A stretch of 5,760 nucleotides of DNA from Brachybacterium sp. (GTDB taxonomy: Bacteria > Actinomycetota > Actinomycetes > Actinomycetales > Dermabacteraceae): contig DAHVRS010000063.1 of the NCBI GenBank assembly GCA_027322375.1, forward strand, positions 1 to 5,760, read 5' to 3'. The position numbers and the translations under genes are program-made. Below are positions 1 through 4,895 of the stretch, piece by piece. How positions within the stretch are numbered: position 1 is the stretch's first letter; every line of letters begins with the position of its first letter. Below the pieces are notes generated by a model that worked only from the letters and a program-made list of their open reading frames with translations, was not told the origin of the DNA and searched no databases.

Positions 1-530
1 TCCCGGGCATGAGCGGCACCGAGGTGTGCCGGGAGATCCGCCGCACCTCCTCCGTCCCGGTCATCATGCTCACCGCGAAGGACGACGAGTTCGACAAGGT
101 GCTCGGGCTGGAGCTGGGCGCGGACGACTACGTCACCAAGCCCTACTCCTCCCGCGAGCTGCTCGCCCGCATCAAGGCAGTGCTGCGCCGCGGCCAGGAC
201 TCCGGGGACTCCGAGGAGGACACGACCACGCTGCGCGCCGGCGCGGTGATGATGGACGTGGAGCGCCACGTGGTCGAGGTGCGCGGCGAGGAGGTCTCGC
301 TGCCGCTGAAGGAGTTCGAGCTGCTGGAGATGCTGCTGCGCAACGTCGACCGGGTCCTCACCCGCGGCCAGCTCATCGACCGGGTGTGGGGCGCGAACTA
401 CGTGGGGGACACCAAGACCCTCGATGTGCACGTCAAGCGACTGCGCGCGAAGGTGGAGGAGGACCCCCGCAACCCCGTGCACCTGGTGACGGTGCGCGGG
501 CTCGGCTACAAGTTCGAGTCCACCCGCTGA
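1..530 (+). CDS. regX3: RegX3-type phosphate response regulator, 5'-truncated by the window edge
   Basis: DNA-binding response regulator of the OmpR/PhoB class, partner of a SenX3-type sensor kinase that controls phosphate-starvation genes in actinobacteria. The frame is open from base 3 and 175 residues are visible, starting with PGMSGTEVC. Mycobacterial RegX3 is about 227 residues, so roughly 50 are missing, including the phospho-accepting Asp just upstream of PGMSG. Visible receiver landmarks are VPVIMLTAKD, LGLELGADDYVTKPYS (with the conserved switch Lys in KPY) and the end of alpha5. A short acidic linker (GDSEEDTT) follows. The winged-helix domain then runs from MDVERHVVEV through LPLKEFELLEMLL, RVLTRGQLIDRVWG, GDTKTLDVHVKRLRAKVE and VRGLGYKFES. 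Similarity to mycobacterial RegX3, as I remember it, is close along the whole length. The Met at position 9 is internal to the receiver domain and is not the start. The gene converges on the lipoprotein gene, with a hairpin between them. The sensor kinase would lie upstream, outside the window. Confidence 0.95.
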   Translation, partial: PGMSGTEVCREIRRTSSVPVIMLTAKDDEFDKVLGLELGADDYVTKPYSSRELLARIKAVLRRGQDSGDSEEDTTTLRAGAVMMDVERHVVEVRGEEVSLPLKEFELLEMLLRNVDRVLTRGQLIDRVWGANYVGDTKTLDVHVKRLRAKVEEDPRNPVHLVTVRGLGYKFESTR

Positions 531-593
531 GCCTTCGGGCTCCGGACGCACGAACGCCCTGCCCCCCCCCGGGGGGCTGCAGGGCGTCGTCCG
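529..593. terminator. Stacked hairpins between convergent genes; probable bidirectional terminator
   Basis: Two hairpins lie directly behind regX3. The first, 529-542, is a 5-bp stem GAGCC/GGCTC closing a TTCG tetraloop and starts inside the stop codon. The second has a 9-bp perfect stem, ACGCCCTGC at 554-562 pairing with GCAGGGCGT at 579-587, around a C-run/G-run core. It can be extended by CGGACG 543-548 pairing with CGTCCG 588-593 past a 5-nt bulge. No T-run follows on either strand, which is common for actinobacterial terminators. The placement between convergent genes supports use in both directions. Confidence 0.75.
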
Positions 594-618
594 TCTGAGG
601 ACCTGTGCGCGGCGGGGT

Positions 619-1113
619 TCAGCCCTTCGCGGGGGCCTCGCCGTAGTGAGCGATGTTCGTCTCGATGGTGGGCAGGGAGACGGTGGTGACCTGCCCGCCC
701 GCGGTGACGTCGAGGTCGAGGATCACGCCGGGCAGGATGTCCGCGGCGGAGACCGGCACGGACTGCTCGCCCTCGCCGGAGCCGATGCGGACCACGCCAC
801 CGGCGGGGACGTCGATCGAGGCGGAGAAGAGGGGGCTGCCGTCCTTGACCGCCTCGAGGTCCACGGTCGTGTCCTCCTCGGAGTAGTTCACGACGGAGGC
901 GGAGAAGATCGCGGAACCGTCCTCGTTGAGCACGACGATCGCGTTGCGGACCCCGGCGTACAGGTGGCCGTCGAGGGAGATGTTCGCGTTCTCGCCATCA
1001 GCCGCCTGGTAGAAGTCATGCGTCTGGATCGGCGACAGGTAGGTGCAGCCCGACGCGACGAGCGCGAGGCCCATGGCGGCGGCGGAGAGCACAAGACGGC
1101 GGGAGGGTCGCAC
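619..1113 (-). CDS. LpqE-like lipoprotein
   Basis: Predicted exported lipoprotein of 164 aa. The chosen start is a GTG at 1113, which has AGGAG (1120-1124) six bases upstream. It gives a textbook signal peptide: MRPSRR, a hydrophobic stretch of about 15 residues, then the lipobox A-S-G-C with the lipidated Cys at residue 23. The reading frame stays open up to 1440, but that upstream part is Arg/Ser/Pro-rich and would bury the signal peptide. After the Cys come [17 protein letters not shown], a region with [21 protein letters not shown], and a beta-rich remainder; no transmembrane segment follows. This pattern, and the position divergent from carD, match the actinobacterial LpqE family (lpqE is next to carD in mycobacteria). 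The biochemical role of that family is not settled; a copper-chaperone-like fold has been suggested for related proteins, but I see no Met/His metal motif here. PHO-like repeats lie in its presumed promoter. Confidence 0.85.
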   Translation of the reverse strand: MRPSRRLVLSAAAMGLALVASGCTYLSPIQTHDFYQAADGENANISLDGHLYAGVRNAIVVLNEDGSAIFSASVVNYSEEDTTVDLEAVKDGSPLFSASIDVPAGGVVRIGSGEGEQSVPVSAADILPGVILDLDVTAGGQVTTVSLPTIETNIAHYGEAPAKG

Positions 1114-1119
1114 GGAGGA

Positions 1120-1124
1120 CTCCT
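1120..1124 (-). promoter_or_regulatory. Ribosome binding site that fixes the lipoprotein start
   Basis: Read on the minus strand this is AGGAG, six bases before the GTG at 1113. It is the only good Shine-Dalgarno match near the signal peptide and so selects this start over the much longer open frame. Confidence 0.7.
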
Positions 1125-1170
1125 GTTCGATGCCGCAGGGCGGCTGGGGACGATCTGGGACAGCCCTGAC

Positions 1171-1210
1171 AGGGTACCTCACCCGGGCGTCACCCCGGGC
1201 GTCACAGAGC
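1171..1210. promoter_or_regulatory. TCAC-type tandem repeats resembling a PHO box, with a possible minus-strand -10
   Basis: The 12-mer CCCGGGCGTCAC occurs twice in perfect tandem (1182-1193, 1194-1205). TCAC cores sit at 1179, 1190 and 1202. Read in 11-nt units, 1177-1187 (CCTCACCCGGG) and 1188-1198 (CGTCACCCCGG) resemble the Streptomyces PhoP direct-repeat consensus G(G/T)TCAYYYR(G/C)G at most positions, with a third, shifted partial unit after it. Directly downstream on the minus strand is TACCCT (1176 to 1171), a possible -10 for the lipoprotein gene with no recognisable -35, as expected where an activator replaces it. A small inverted repeat, CCCTG-A-CAGGG (1164-1174), overlaps this -10. 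Binding by the adjacent RegX3 is an inference. GC-rich chance repetition is the alternative. Confidence 0.4.
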
Positions 1211-1404
1211 GCCTGGGCACCAGGGCGGGAGCGGCGGCAGGGGCAGGGCGCGGGAGAGTCGTGCGAGCGGCGCCGGGAGTGGCGCGGGAGAACCGCCGCG
1301 ACGCCGCCGGGAAATGCCGTGGAACGACACGAGAATTCCGCTGACGACGATTCTTCTCGCCGCCTGAAATCCAGGTGGCCGCGCATCTTATCACGACCCC
1401 TCGA

Positions 1405-1413
1405 TGCTAGAAT
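1405..1413 (+). promoter_or_regulatory. Extended -10 promoter element of carD
   Basis: TGCTAGAAT contains the -10 hexamer TAGAAT (1408-1413) preceded by the TGN extension. It lies in the least GC-rich stretch of the region, 25 bases before the carD ATG, giving a short leader of about 18-20 nt. No good TTGACA-like -35 is visible at 16-18 bp spacing (ATCTTA-like only), which is compatible with extended -10 dependence of the primary sigma factor. Confidence 0.6.
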
Positions 1414-1420
1414 GAACGCC

Positions 1421-1430
1421 GGAAAGGGGA
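1421..1430 (+). promoter_or_regulatory. carD ribosome binding site
   Basis: The purine block GGAAAGGGGA ends about 8-9 bases before the ATG at 1439. It supports that start over the longer open frame upstream, which has no CarD homology. Confidence 0.6.
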
Positions 1431-1438
1431 CCCACCAC

Positions 1439-1921
1439 ATGAACTTCGCTGTCGGCGAGACCGTCGTCTACCCGCACCACGGTGCCGCGCTCATCGAGGA
1501 GGTCAAGACTCGCACCATCAAGGGCGAGGACCGCACCTACCTCAAGCTGAAGGTCGCCCAGGGTGATCTGACCATCGAGGTCCCGGCCGAGAACGTCGAC
1601 CTCGTCGGCGTCCGCGACGTCGTGGACAAGGAGGGTCTGGAGGAGGTCTTCGAGGTGCTGCGCCTGCCGTACACCGAGGAGCCCACGAACTGGTCCCGCC
1701 GTTACAAGGCCAATGTCGAGAAGCTCGCCTCGGGCGACGTGAAGAAGGTCGCCGAGGTCGTCCGCGATCTGTGGCGCCGCGATCAGGACCGCGGCCTCTC
1801 CGCCGGGGAGAAGCGGATGCTGGCCAAGGCGCGCCAGATCCTCGTCTCCGAGCTCGCGCTCGCGGAGAAGACCGACGAGGCCAACGCGGAGACCATCCTC
1901 GACGAGGTCCTCGCCTCCTGA
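1439..1921 (+). CDS. carD: CarD family RNA polymerase-binding transcription factor
   Basis: 160 aa, the usual length for actinobacterial CarD. The protein binds the RNA polymerase beta subunit and stabilises the open complex at promoters, notably of rRNA genes; it is essential in mycobacteria. Residues 1-60 are the RNA polymerase-interaction (Tudor-like) domain, with [24 protein letters not shown] and [26 protein letters not shown]. Residues about 70-160 form the helical DNA-binding domain, with [58 protein letters not shown] and [10 protein letters not shown]. Trp85 in TNWSRRYK matches the Trp that wedges into the upstream edge of the transcription bubble in the mycobacterial protein. The ATG at 1439 gives the canonical [13 protein letters not shown]-terminus and has an RBS and a promoter at proper distances. 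A divergent IspD homologue starts about 14 nt after the stop and is probably co-transcribed, as in mycobacteria. Confidence 0.97.
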   Translation: MNFAVGETVVYPHHGAALIEEVKTRTIKGEDRTYLKLKVAQGDLTIEVPAENVDLVGVRDVVDKEGLEEVFEVLRLPYTEEPTNWSRRYKANVEKLASGDVKKVAEVVRDLWRRDQDRGLSAGEKRMLAKARQILVSELALAEKTDEANAETILDEVLAS

Positions 1922-1935
1922 GCCCCTCCCCCGAC

Positions 1936-2712
1936 GTGCCCCCGCTTCCGATCGCGGCCGCCGTGCGGCCCGTGGTGCTCGCCCTCGCTCCCCCTGCTCC
2001 GGGGCTCGGGGGCGGCCCCCAGTCGCCCTGCCTCGCGCCGCTGGGCGGGTCGCGCCTCATCGAGCGTCTGCTGGGGACCCTCGCCGGTCAGGGCCTGCCC
2101 ACGCCGCTGCTGGTGACCGGCCGCTCCTCCGGCCCGGGTCTGCGCGCCGTGCTCGGCGCGCGGGTCCCCGTGCACGAGGTCGCCGACGGTGACCGCCGCG
2201 CCGCGCTCGAGACGGCGCTGGCCCGTACCGAGGAGGACCTCCTGCTCGTGCATGATGCCGAGCGGGCCCTCACCCCCGCCGCGACCGTCGGCGCCGTGCT
2301 CGAGGCCATGGCTGAGGATGCTGACGCGAGTGTGGACGCCGTGGTCCCGGTCGTCGCGATGACGGACTCGGTCAAGCAGGTGCTCCCGGCCGGGCTGCGC
2401 AATATCGACCGCTCCACCCTCGCGGGTCTGCAGAGCCCCCGCCTGCTGCGCCGGGCCGCTCTGACGGAGGCGATCGCCGCTCCGGCCGTGCCCGCGGATA
2501 CTGCGGGCCGGGCCCTCGGCGCGCCCCGACTCGACCTGCACCGCTACGACGAGATCACCGCAGCGCTCGCGCAGGGCGCGCAGGTGCGCACGGTCCACGG
2601 CTCGCACTCCGGCTTCGCGGTCGAGGACCGGCTGAGCTTCTGGCAGGCGCAGATCTCGCTGGGGCTCGCGCGGGACACCTCGCATCGCCACGGGCTCGCG
2701 CGCCGCGGCTGA
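1936..2712 (+). CDS. Divergent IspD-like cytidylyltransferase homologue, possibly catalytically impaired
   Basis: About 258 aa if the GTG at 1936 is the start; GTGs at 1963, 1972 and 1975 are alternatives. None has a clear RBS, and translation may depend on coupling to carD. IspD (2-C-methyl-D-erythritol 4-phosphate cytidylyltransferase) makes CDP-ME in the MEP pathway. Family landmarks are recognisable: ADGDRRAALETAL (83-95, the G-x-x-R-x-x region), LLVHDAERALTP (103-114, the HDAxR motif), VVPVVAMTDSVKQV (136-149, the PxxDTxK motif), IDRSTLAGLQSPR (157-169) and HGSHSGFAVEDRLSF (221-235). Three things are missing. The N-terminal loop reads VVLALAPPAPGLGGGPQSPCLAPLG instead of AAGxGxRxGxxxPKxxLxLxG, so its Arg and Lys are absent. 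The C-terminal Lys of the N-x-K-x-T motif is replaced (GFAVE). QTPQ is QSPR. Its place between carD and a terminator is the ancestral ispD site. The frame is intact and codon use is normal, so it is not an obvious pseudogene; a pseudoenzyme or an altered substrate is possible. Confidence 0.75.
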   Translation: MPPLPIAAAVRPVVLALAPPAPGLGGGPQSPCLAPLGGSRLIERLLGTLAGQGLPTPLLVTGRSSGPGLRAVLGARVPVHEVADGDRRAALETALARTEEDLLLVHDAERALTPAATVGAVLEAMAEDADASVDAVVPVVAMTDSVKQVLPAGLRNIDRSTLAGLQSPRLLRRAALTEAIAAPAVPADTAGRALGAPRLDLHRYDEITAALAQGAQVRTVHGSHSGFAVEDRLSFWQAQISLGLARDTSHRHGLARRG

Positions 2713-2721
2713 CGCGGGACC

Positions 2722-2760
2722 GCCCGTCGGCGGGCAGCGCCGTCGAACGGCCGACGGCGC
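2722..2760. terminator. Tandem hairpins between convergent genes; probable bidirectional terminator
   Basis: A 9-bp perfect stem, GCGCCGTCG (2737-2745) pairing with CGACGGCGC (2752-2760), closes a 6-nt loop. It is preceded by a weaker 5-bp hairpin, GCCCG (2722-2726) with CGGGC (2731-2735). The pair sits between the end of the + strand IspD homologue (2712) and the end of the minus-strand zinc-ribbon gene (2775). There is no T-run. Confidence 0.75.
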
Positions 2761-2774
2761 AGAGCTCTAGGGGC

Positions 2775-3086
2775 TCAGCTGTCGCGGCGGCTGCGCCAGA
2801 CGGCGCGGAACTCCCCGGCCATCCGGCCCGGCTTCGACAGGGTGCGAGCGGGCAGGCTGCTCGCCAGCTCCCCCGGATCGCGACGCAGGCGGCGCAGAAG
2901 ACGGCGCGGCTTGCTGGAGATGCGCTGGCGGAGGTCCGGCAGGTAGGCCTCGGACACGTCCAGGCGCGTCACCGCGCCGCAGCCGGTGCACTGGATCTGA
3001 GTGACGAACCGCCCCGCGTAGACGACCACGTGCTCCGCCTCCTGATCGCAGGCGGTGCAGCGCAGATAGCTCTCCTCGACGCTCAT
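2775..3086 (-). CDS. Small zinc-ribbon protein with basic C-terminal tail, function unknown
   Basis: 103 aa, no assigned function. The N-terminal half has two knuckles, CTAC (Cys10, Cys13) and CTGC (Cys33, Cys36), separated by 19 residues. This is a typical four-Cys zinc ribbon, with VVVYAGRFVTQIQ between them. The second half is very basic (about 12 Arg in LRQRISSKPRRLLRRLRRDP and onward), ending in a possible helix GRMAGEFRAVWRSRR. It has no signal peptide or membrane segment, so it is probably cytoplasmic, perhaps binding nucleic acid or a protein partner; that is inference. The ATG at 3086 has a strong RBS, AGGAGG, which overlaps the TGA stop of the upstream ispD. Only 10 bases separate the two genes, so they are almost certainly one transcript with coupled translation. 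I recall similar unnamed short proteins in other actinobacteria but cannot name a family. Confidence 0.85.
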   Translation of the reverse strand: MSVEESYLRCTACDQEAEHVVVYAGRFVTQIQCTGCGAVTRLDVSEAYLPDLRQRISSKPRRLLRRLRRDPGELASSLPARTLSKPGRMAGEFRAVWRSRRDS

Positions 3087-3099
3087 CGTCCCCTCCTCA
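3087..3099 (-). promoter_or_regulatory. RBS of the zinc-ribbon gene overlapping the ispD stop
   Basis: On the minus strand this reads TGAGGAGGGGACG directly before the ATG at 3086. The TGA ending ispD is immediately continued by the Shine-Dalgarno GGAGG, so ribosomes finishing ispD stand on the next start site. This is a clear sign of translational coupling or reinitiation. Confidence 0.75.
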
Positions 3100-3858
3100 C
3101 GCTGACCTCAAACCTAGCGCGCTCACCACGTCCTGAGCCAGCAGGAGGTCCTGCGCATAGGTGATCTTGAAGTTCGTCTCCTCGCCCCGCACCCAGGTGA
3201 CGGGCAGGTCCGTGTACTCCTCGGCGCAGGAGGCGGTGTCGGTGCCCACGAAGTCGTCCCGGGCGGCTGCCTCGTAGGCGTCGAGGATCGTCGCGGCGTG
3301 GAAGCCCTGCGGGGTCTGCACCCGCACGAGGGAGCCGGCTCCCTCGCCGCCGGGGGCGAGAGTGTCCCCGGGGCCCACGGCCGCGATGTCGGCGGCGGGG
3401 ATGCCCGGGACCGCGCCGCCGGACTCGCGGGCGGCGTGCAGCACTGCGGAGACCAGTCCGTGAGAGACCAGTGGCCGGGCCGCGTCGTGGATGAGCACGG
3501 TGTCCACGGCGCCGGAGTCGATGCGGTCGGCGAGGTGGCGCAGGGCCAGCAGCTCGGACTCCTGGCGGGTCTCGCCACCGGTGATGATCTCCAGCGGATG
3601 CTCGGTCTCGCGCGCGTCGACGAAGCGGGCGTGCTCGAGGTCCTCGGGCCGCACCACGAACACCAGCAGCCCGATCCCCTCGACAGCGCCGAGGGTGTTC
3701 AGGCCCCAGGCGGCGATGCTGCGCCCGGCCAGCTGGAGGAACGCCTTGTTGATCCCGGCGCCGACGCGGGTGCCGGAGCCGCCGGCGAGCACCACGCCCG
3801 CGGCACGTCCGTGCAGGCGGGAGGAGCGGGGTCGACGAGGCTGGGTCACGCGGGCCAT
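3097..3858 (-). CDS. ispD: 2-C-methyl-D-erythritol 4-phosphate cytidylyltransferase (IspD family)
   Basis: 253 aa from the ATG at 3858; a GTG at 3888 with a weak upstream AGGTGAG is an alternative that adds 10 residues. The family joins MEP and CTP to give CDP-ME in the isoprenoid pathway. Landmarks in order: the CTP loop VVLAGGSGTRVGAGINKAFLQLAGRSI (22-48, with Arg31 and Lys38), ITGGETRQESEL (92-103), VLIHDAARPLVS (121-132), VRVQTPQGFHA (178-188), GTDTASCAEE (205-214) and EETNFKITYAQDLLLA (226-241), where Lys231 matches the catalytic-site Lys near the C-terminus of E. coli IspD. Two deviations are seen: NK replaces the usual PK in the loop, and the PxxDTxK segment reads GIPAADIAAVG. The second leaves room for a related sugar- or polyol-phosphate cytidylyltransferase (TarI-like) role. 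It is the better candidate for the working IspD here. The first 15-18 residues are Arg-rich and may be a mis-extended N-terminus. It is followed after 10 nt by the zinc-ribbon gene. Confidence 0.85.
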   Translation of the reverse strand: MARVTQPRRPRSSRLHGRAAGVVLAGGSGTRVGAGINKAFLQLAGRSIAAWGLNTLGAVEGIGLLVFVVRPEDLEHARFVDARETEHPLEIITGGETRQESELLALRHLADRIDSGAVDTVLIHDAARPLVSHGLVSAVLHAARESGGAVPGIPAADIAAVGPGDTLAPGGEGAGSLVRVQTPQGFHAATILDAYEAAARDDFVGTDTASCAEEYTDLPVTWVRGEETNFKITYAQDLLLAQDVVSALGLRSA

Positions 3859-3987
3859 CGTAGACGGCGCCGGGCGACCCCCAGCCACTGCTCACCTGGA
3901 CGTGACAGAATCGATCCTCGCGCCTCGGCCTCCGCCGGGGCGTCGTCGGCGTCTTCGCCGACACCCCGACCCCGACGAGGAGTTCGC
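3859..3987. other. Divergent promoter region between ispD and the PTS IIB gene
   Basis: This gap separates two head-to-head transcription units and must hold a promoter for each. On the + strand GACAGAAT (3904-3911) contains CAGAAT, a weak -10 candidate. On the minus strand GATTCT (3913 to 3908) overlaps it. Neither has a convincing -35, so the assignments are tentative. The first 30 bases belong to ispD if the GTG at 3888 is used. Confidence 0.4.
3977..3982 (+). promoter_or_regulatory. Ribosome binding site of the PTS IIB gene
   Basis: GAGGAG stands five bases before the ATG at 3988. It fixes that start and rules out the far longer open frame that runs antisense through ispD. Confidence 0.75.
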
Positions 3988-4293
3988 ATGCTCACCATCG
4001 CCATCGTGTGCGGCGCAGGGATCGCCACCTCCGCACTGATCGCGGAGCAGGTGCGCGACCATCTCGCCGCCCGCGGCCGCGATATCCACGTCGTCCAGGC
4101 CACCGTCATGGACCTGCTCTCCCCCGATTTCCGCGCCGACCTGGTGGTCTCCACCGTGGACCTCCCCGACGCGCTGGGAATCCCCCGCGTCTCGGGAATG
4201 CCCCTGCTGCTGGGCACCAACCCGAAGGTCACGCTCGACGACATCGACCGTCTCCTGGCCCGCATCGCCCCCGCGGCGGGGGGCGAGAAGTGA
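3988..4293 (+). CDS. PTS sugar transporter subunit IIB, galactitol type, orphan
   Basis: 101 aa, the usual size of a free-standing IIB domain. IIB proteins take a phosphoryl group from IIA on a Cys and pass it to the sugar during transport through IIC. The N-terminus [22 protein letters not shown] carries the P-loop C-G-x-G-x-x-T-S of the GatB (galactitol/ascorbate) class, with Cys8 as phospho-acceptor. The rest ([43 protein letters not shown]) follows the Rossmann-like IIB pattern of alternating strands and helices. The start has a strong RBS. No IIA or IIC gene is present in the window. The stop overlaps the ispF start by 4 nt (GTGA), so it is translated together with an isoprenoid gene, an unexpected partner. 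Either it serves a transporter encoded elsewhere or it has become a phosphorylation-state sensor; both are inference. Confidence 0.88.
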   Translation: MLTIAIVCGAGIATSALIAEQVRDHLAARGRDIHVVQATVMDLLSPDFRADLVVSTVDLPDALGIPRVSGMPLLLGTNPKVTLDDIDRLLARIAPAAGGEK

Positions 4294-4895
4294 GCGGCAG
4301 GGCTGCACAGCACCGCCCGTTCCTGCCACGGGTGGGCACCGGCGTGGACGTCCACGCCTTCGCCCCCGTGGAGGCAGGCCGGGAGCTGTGGGTCGCGGGG
4401 CTGCGCTGGGACGGCGAGGGGCCGGGCCTGGCCGGGCACTCCGATGCCGACGTCGCCTGCCACGCCGCCTGCGACGCGCTGTTCTCCGCGGCCGGGATCG
4501 GGGATCTCGGCACCCACTTCGGGGTGGACCAGCCCGAGTGGGCGGGCGCTTCCGGGGCTCGTCTCCTCGCCGAGGCGGCGCGTCTGGTGCGGGCGGTCGG
4601 CTTCGAGATCGGCAATGTCTCCGTGCAGGTGGTCGGGAACCGGCCGCGGCTCTCGCGGCGGCGCGAGGAGGCGTGCGCGGTGATGTCGGAAGCGGCTGGG
4701 GCGGAGGTCACCGTCTCCGGCAGCACCACCGACGCATTGGGCCTGACCGGCCGCGGCGAGGGGGTCGCCGCACTCGCCACCGCGCTCGTCATCCCCGTCG
4801 GCCCTTCTCCCGCGTCCCCGTCCGCTTCTCTGCCCGTCACTCCGCCCGTTTCCTCGCCCCAGCCGGATTCGCACCACCCGGAGAACGCCTCATGA
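4290..4895 (+). CDS. ispF: 2-C-methyl-D-erythritol 2,4-cyclodiphosphate synthase
   Basis: IspF cyclises CDP-ME 2-phosphate to MEcPP with release of CMP in the MEP pathway; family members are homotrimers with a divalent metal (usually Zn) site. The GTG at 4290 overlaps the IIB stop and gives 201 aa. Landmarks: [10 protein letters not shown] (15-24, metal ligands Asp20 and His22), [19 protein letters not shown] (46-64, third ligand His58), [11 protein letters not shown] (67-77), [14 protein letters not shown] (108-121), and [20 protein letters not shown] (142-161), which includes the STTD and GRGEG motifs. Deviations from the E. coli form are NVS for NVD, RPR for APK and SGSTTD for KATTTE, in line with a divergent lineage rather than inactivation. 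After the normal end (about residue 168) there is a tail of about 33 residues rich in Pro and Ser ([16 protein letters not shown] and onward) that typical 155-165 aa IspF proteins lack. Its stop overlaps the ilvA start (ATGA). Confidence 0.95.
   Translation: MSGRAAQHRPFLPRVGTGVDVHAFAPVEAGRELWVAGLRWDGEGPGLAGHSDADVACHAACDALFSAAGIGDLGTHFGVDQPEWAGASGARLLAEAARLVRAVGFEIGNVSVQVVGNRPRLSRRREEACAVMSEAAGAEVTVSGSTTDALGLTGRGEGVAALATALVIPVGPSPASPSASLPVTPPVSSPQPDSHHPENAS

Larger units (their letters stand above)
1114..1438. other. Divergent intergenic region between lipoprotein gene and carD
   Basis: This is 325 bases without a convincing gene. The lipoprotein side (1114-1210) holds its RBS, a candidate -10 and the PHO-like repeats. 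The middle (about 1220-1320) is purine-biased on the + strand, with GGCGCGGGAGA occurring twice (1247-1257, 1281-1291) and a related copy between them; I cannot assign a role. The carD side (1321-1438) is clearly lower in GC and carries the carD extended -10 and RBS. Open frames crossing it are extensions of the neighbours. Confidence 0.7.

Noticed and set aside
1321..1350. GGAAC at 1321 as a -35 of an ECF-sigma promoter for carD
   Set aside because: No matching GTT- or CGTT-type -10 is found at 15-18 bp spacing, whereas the extended -10 at 1405-1413 is well placed.
1043..1438. Upstream extension of carD in the same frame
   Set aside because: CarD homology begins exactly at the ATG at 1439, which has its own RBS and -10; the extension is antisense to the lipoprotein gene and low in complexity.
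1114..1440. N-terminal extension of the minus-strand lipoprotein up to base 1440
   Set aside because: It would bury the signal peptide and lipobox, is Arg/Ser/Pro-rich without family resemblance, and would overlap the carD promoter and start. The GTG at 1113 has a proper RBS.
1936..2712. Calling the carD-linked IspD homologue a pseudogene
   Set aside because: The frame is uninterrupted over about 258 codons, GC3 is normal and several motifs persist. Lost catalytic residues alone do not show that it is a pseudogene.
3298..3987. Plus-strand open frame through ispD leading into the PTS IIB gene
   Set aside because: Antisense to ispD, Gly/Ala/Asp-rich shadow composition; the IIB family N-terminus and RBS define 3988 as the start.
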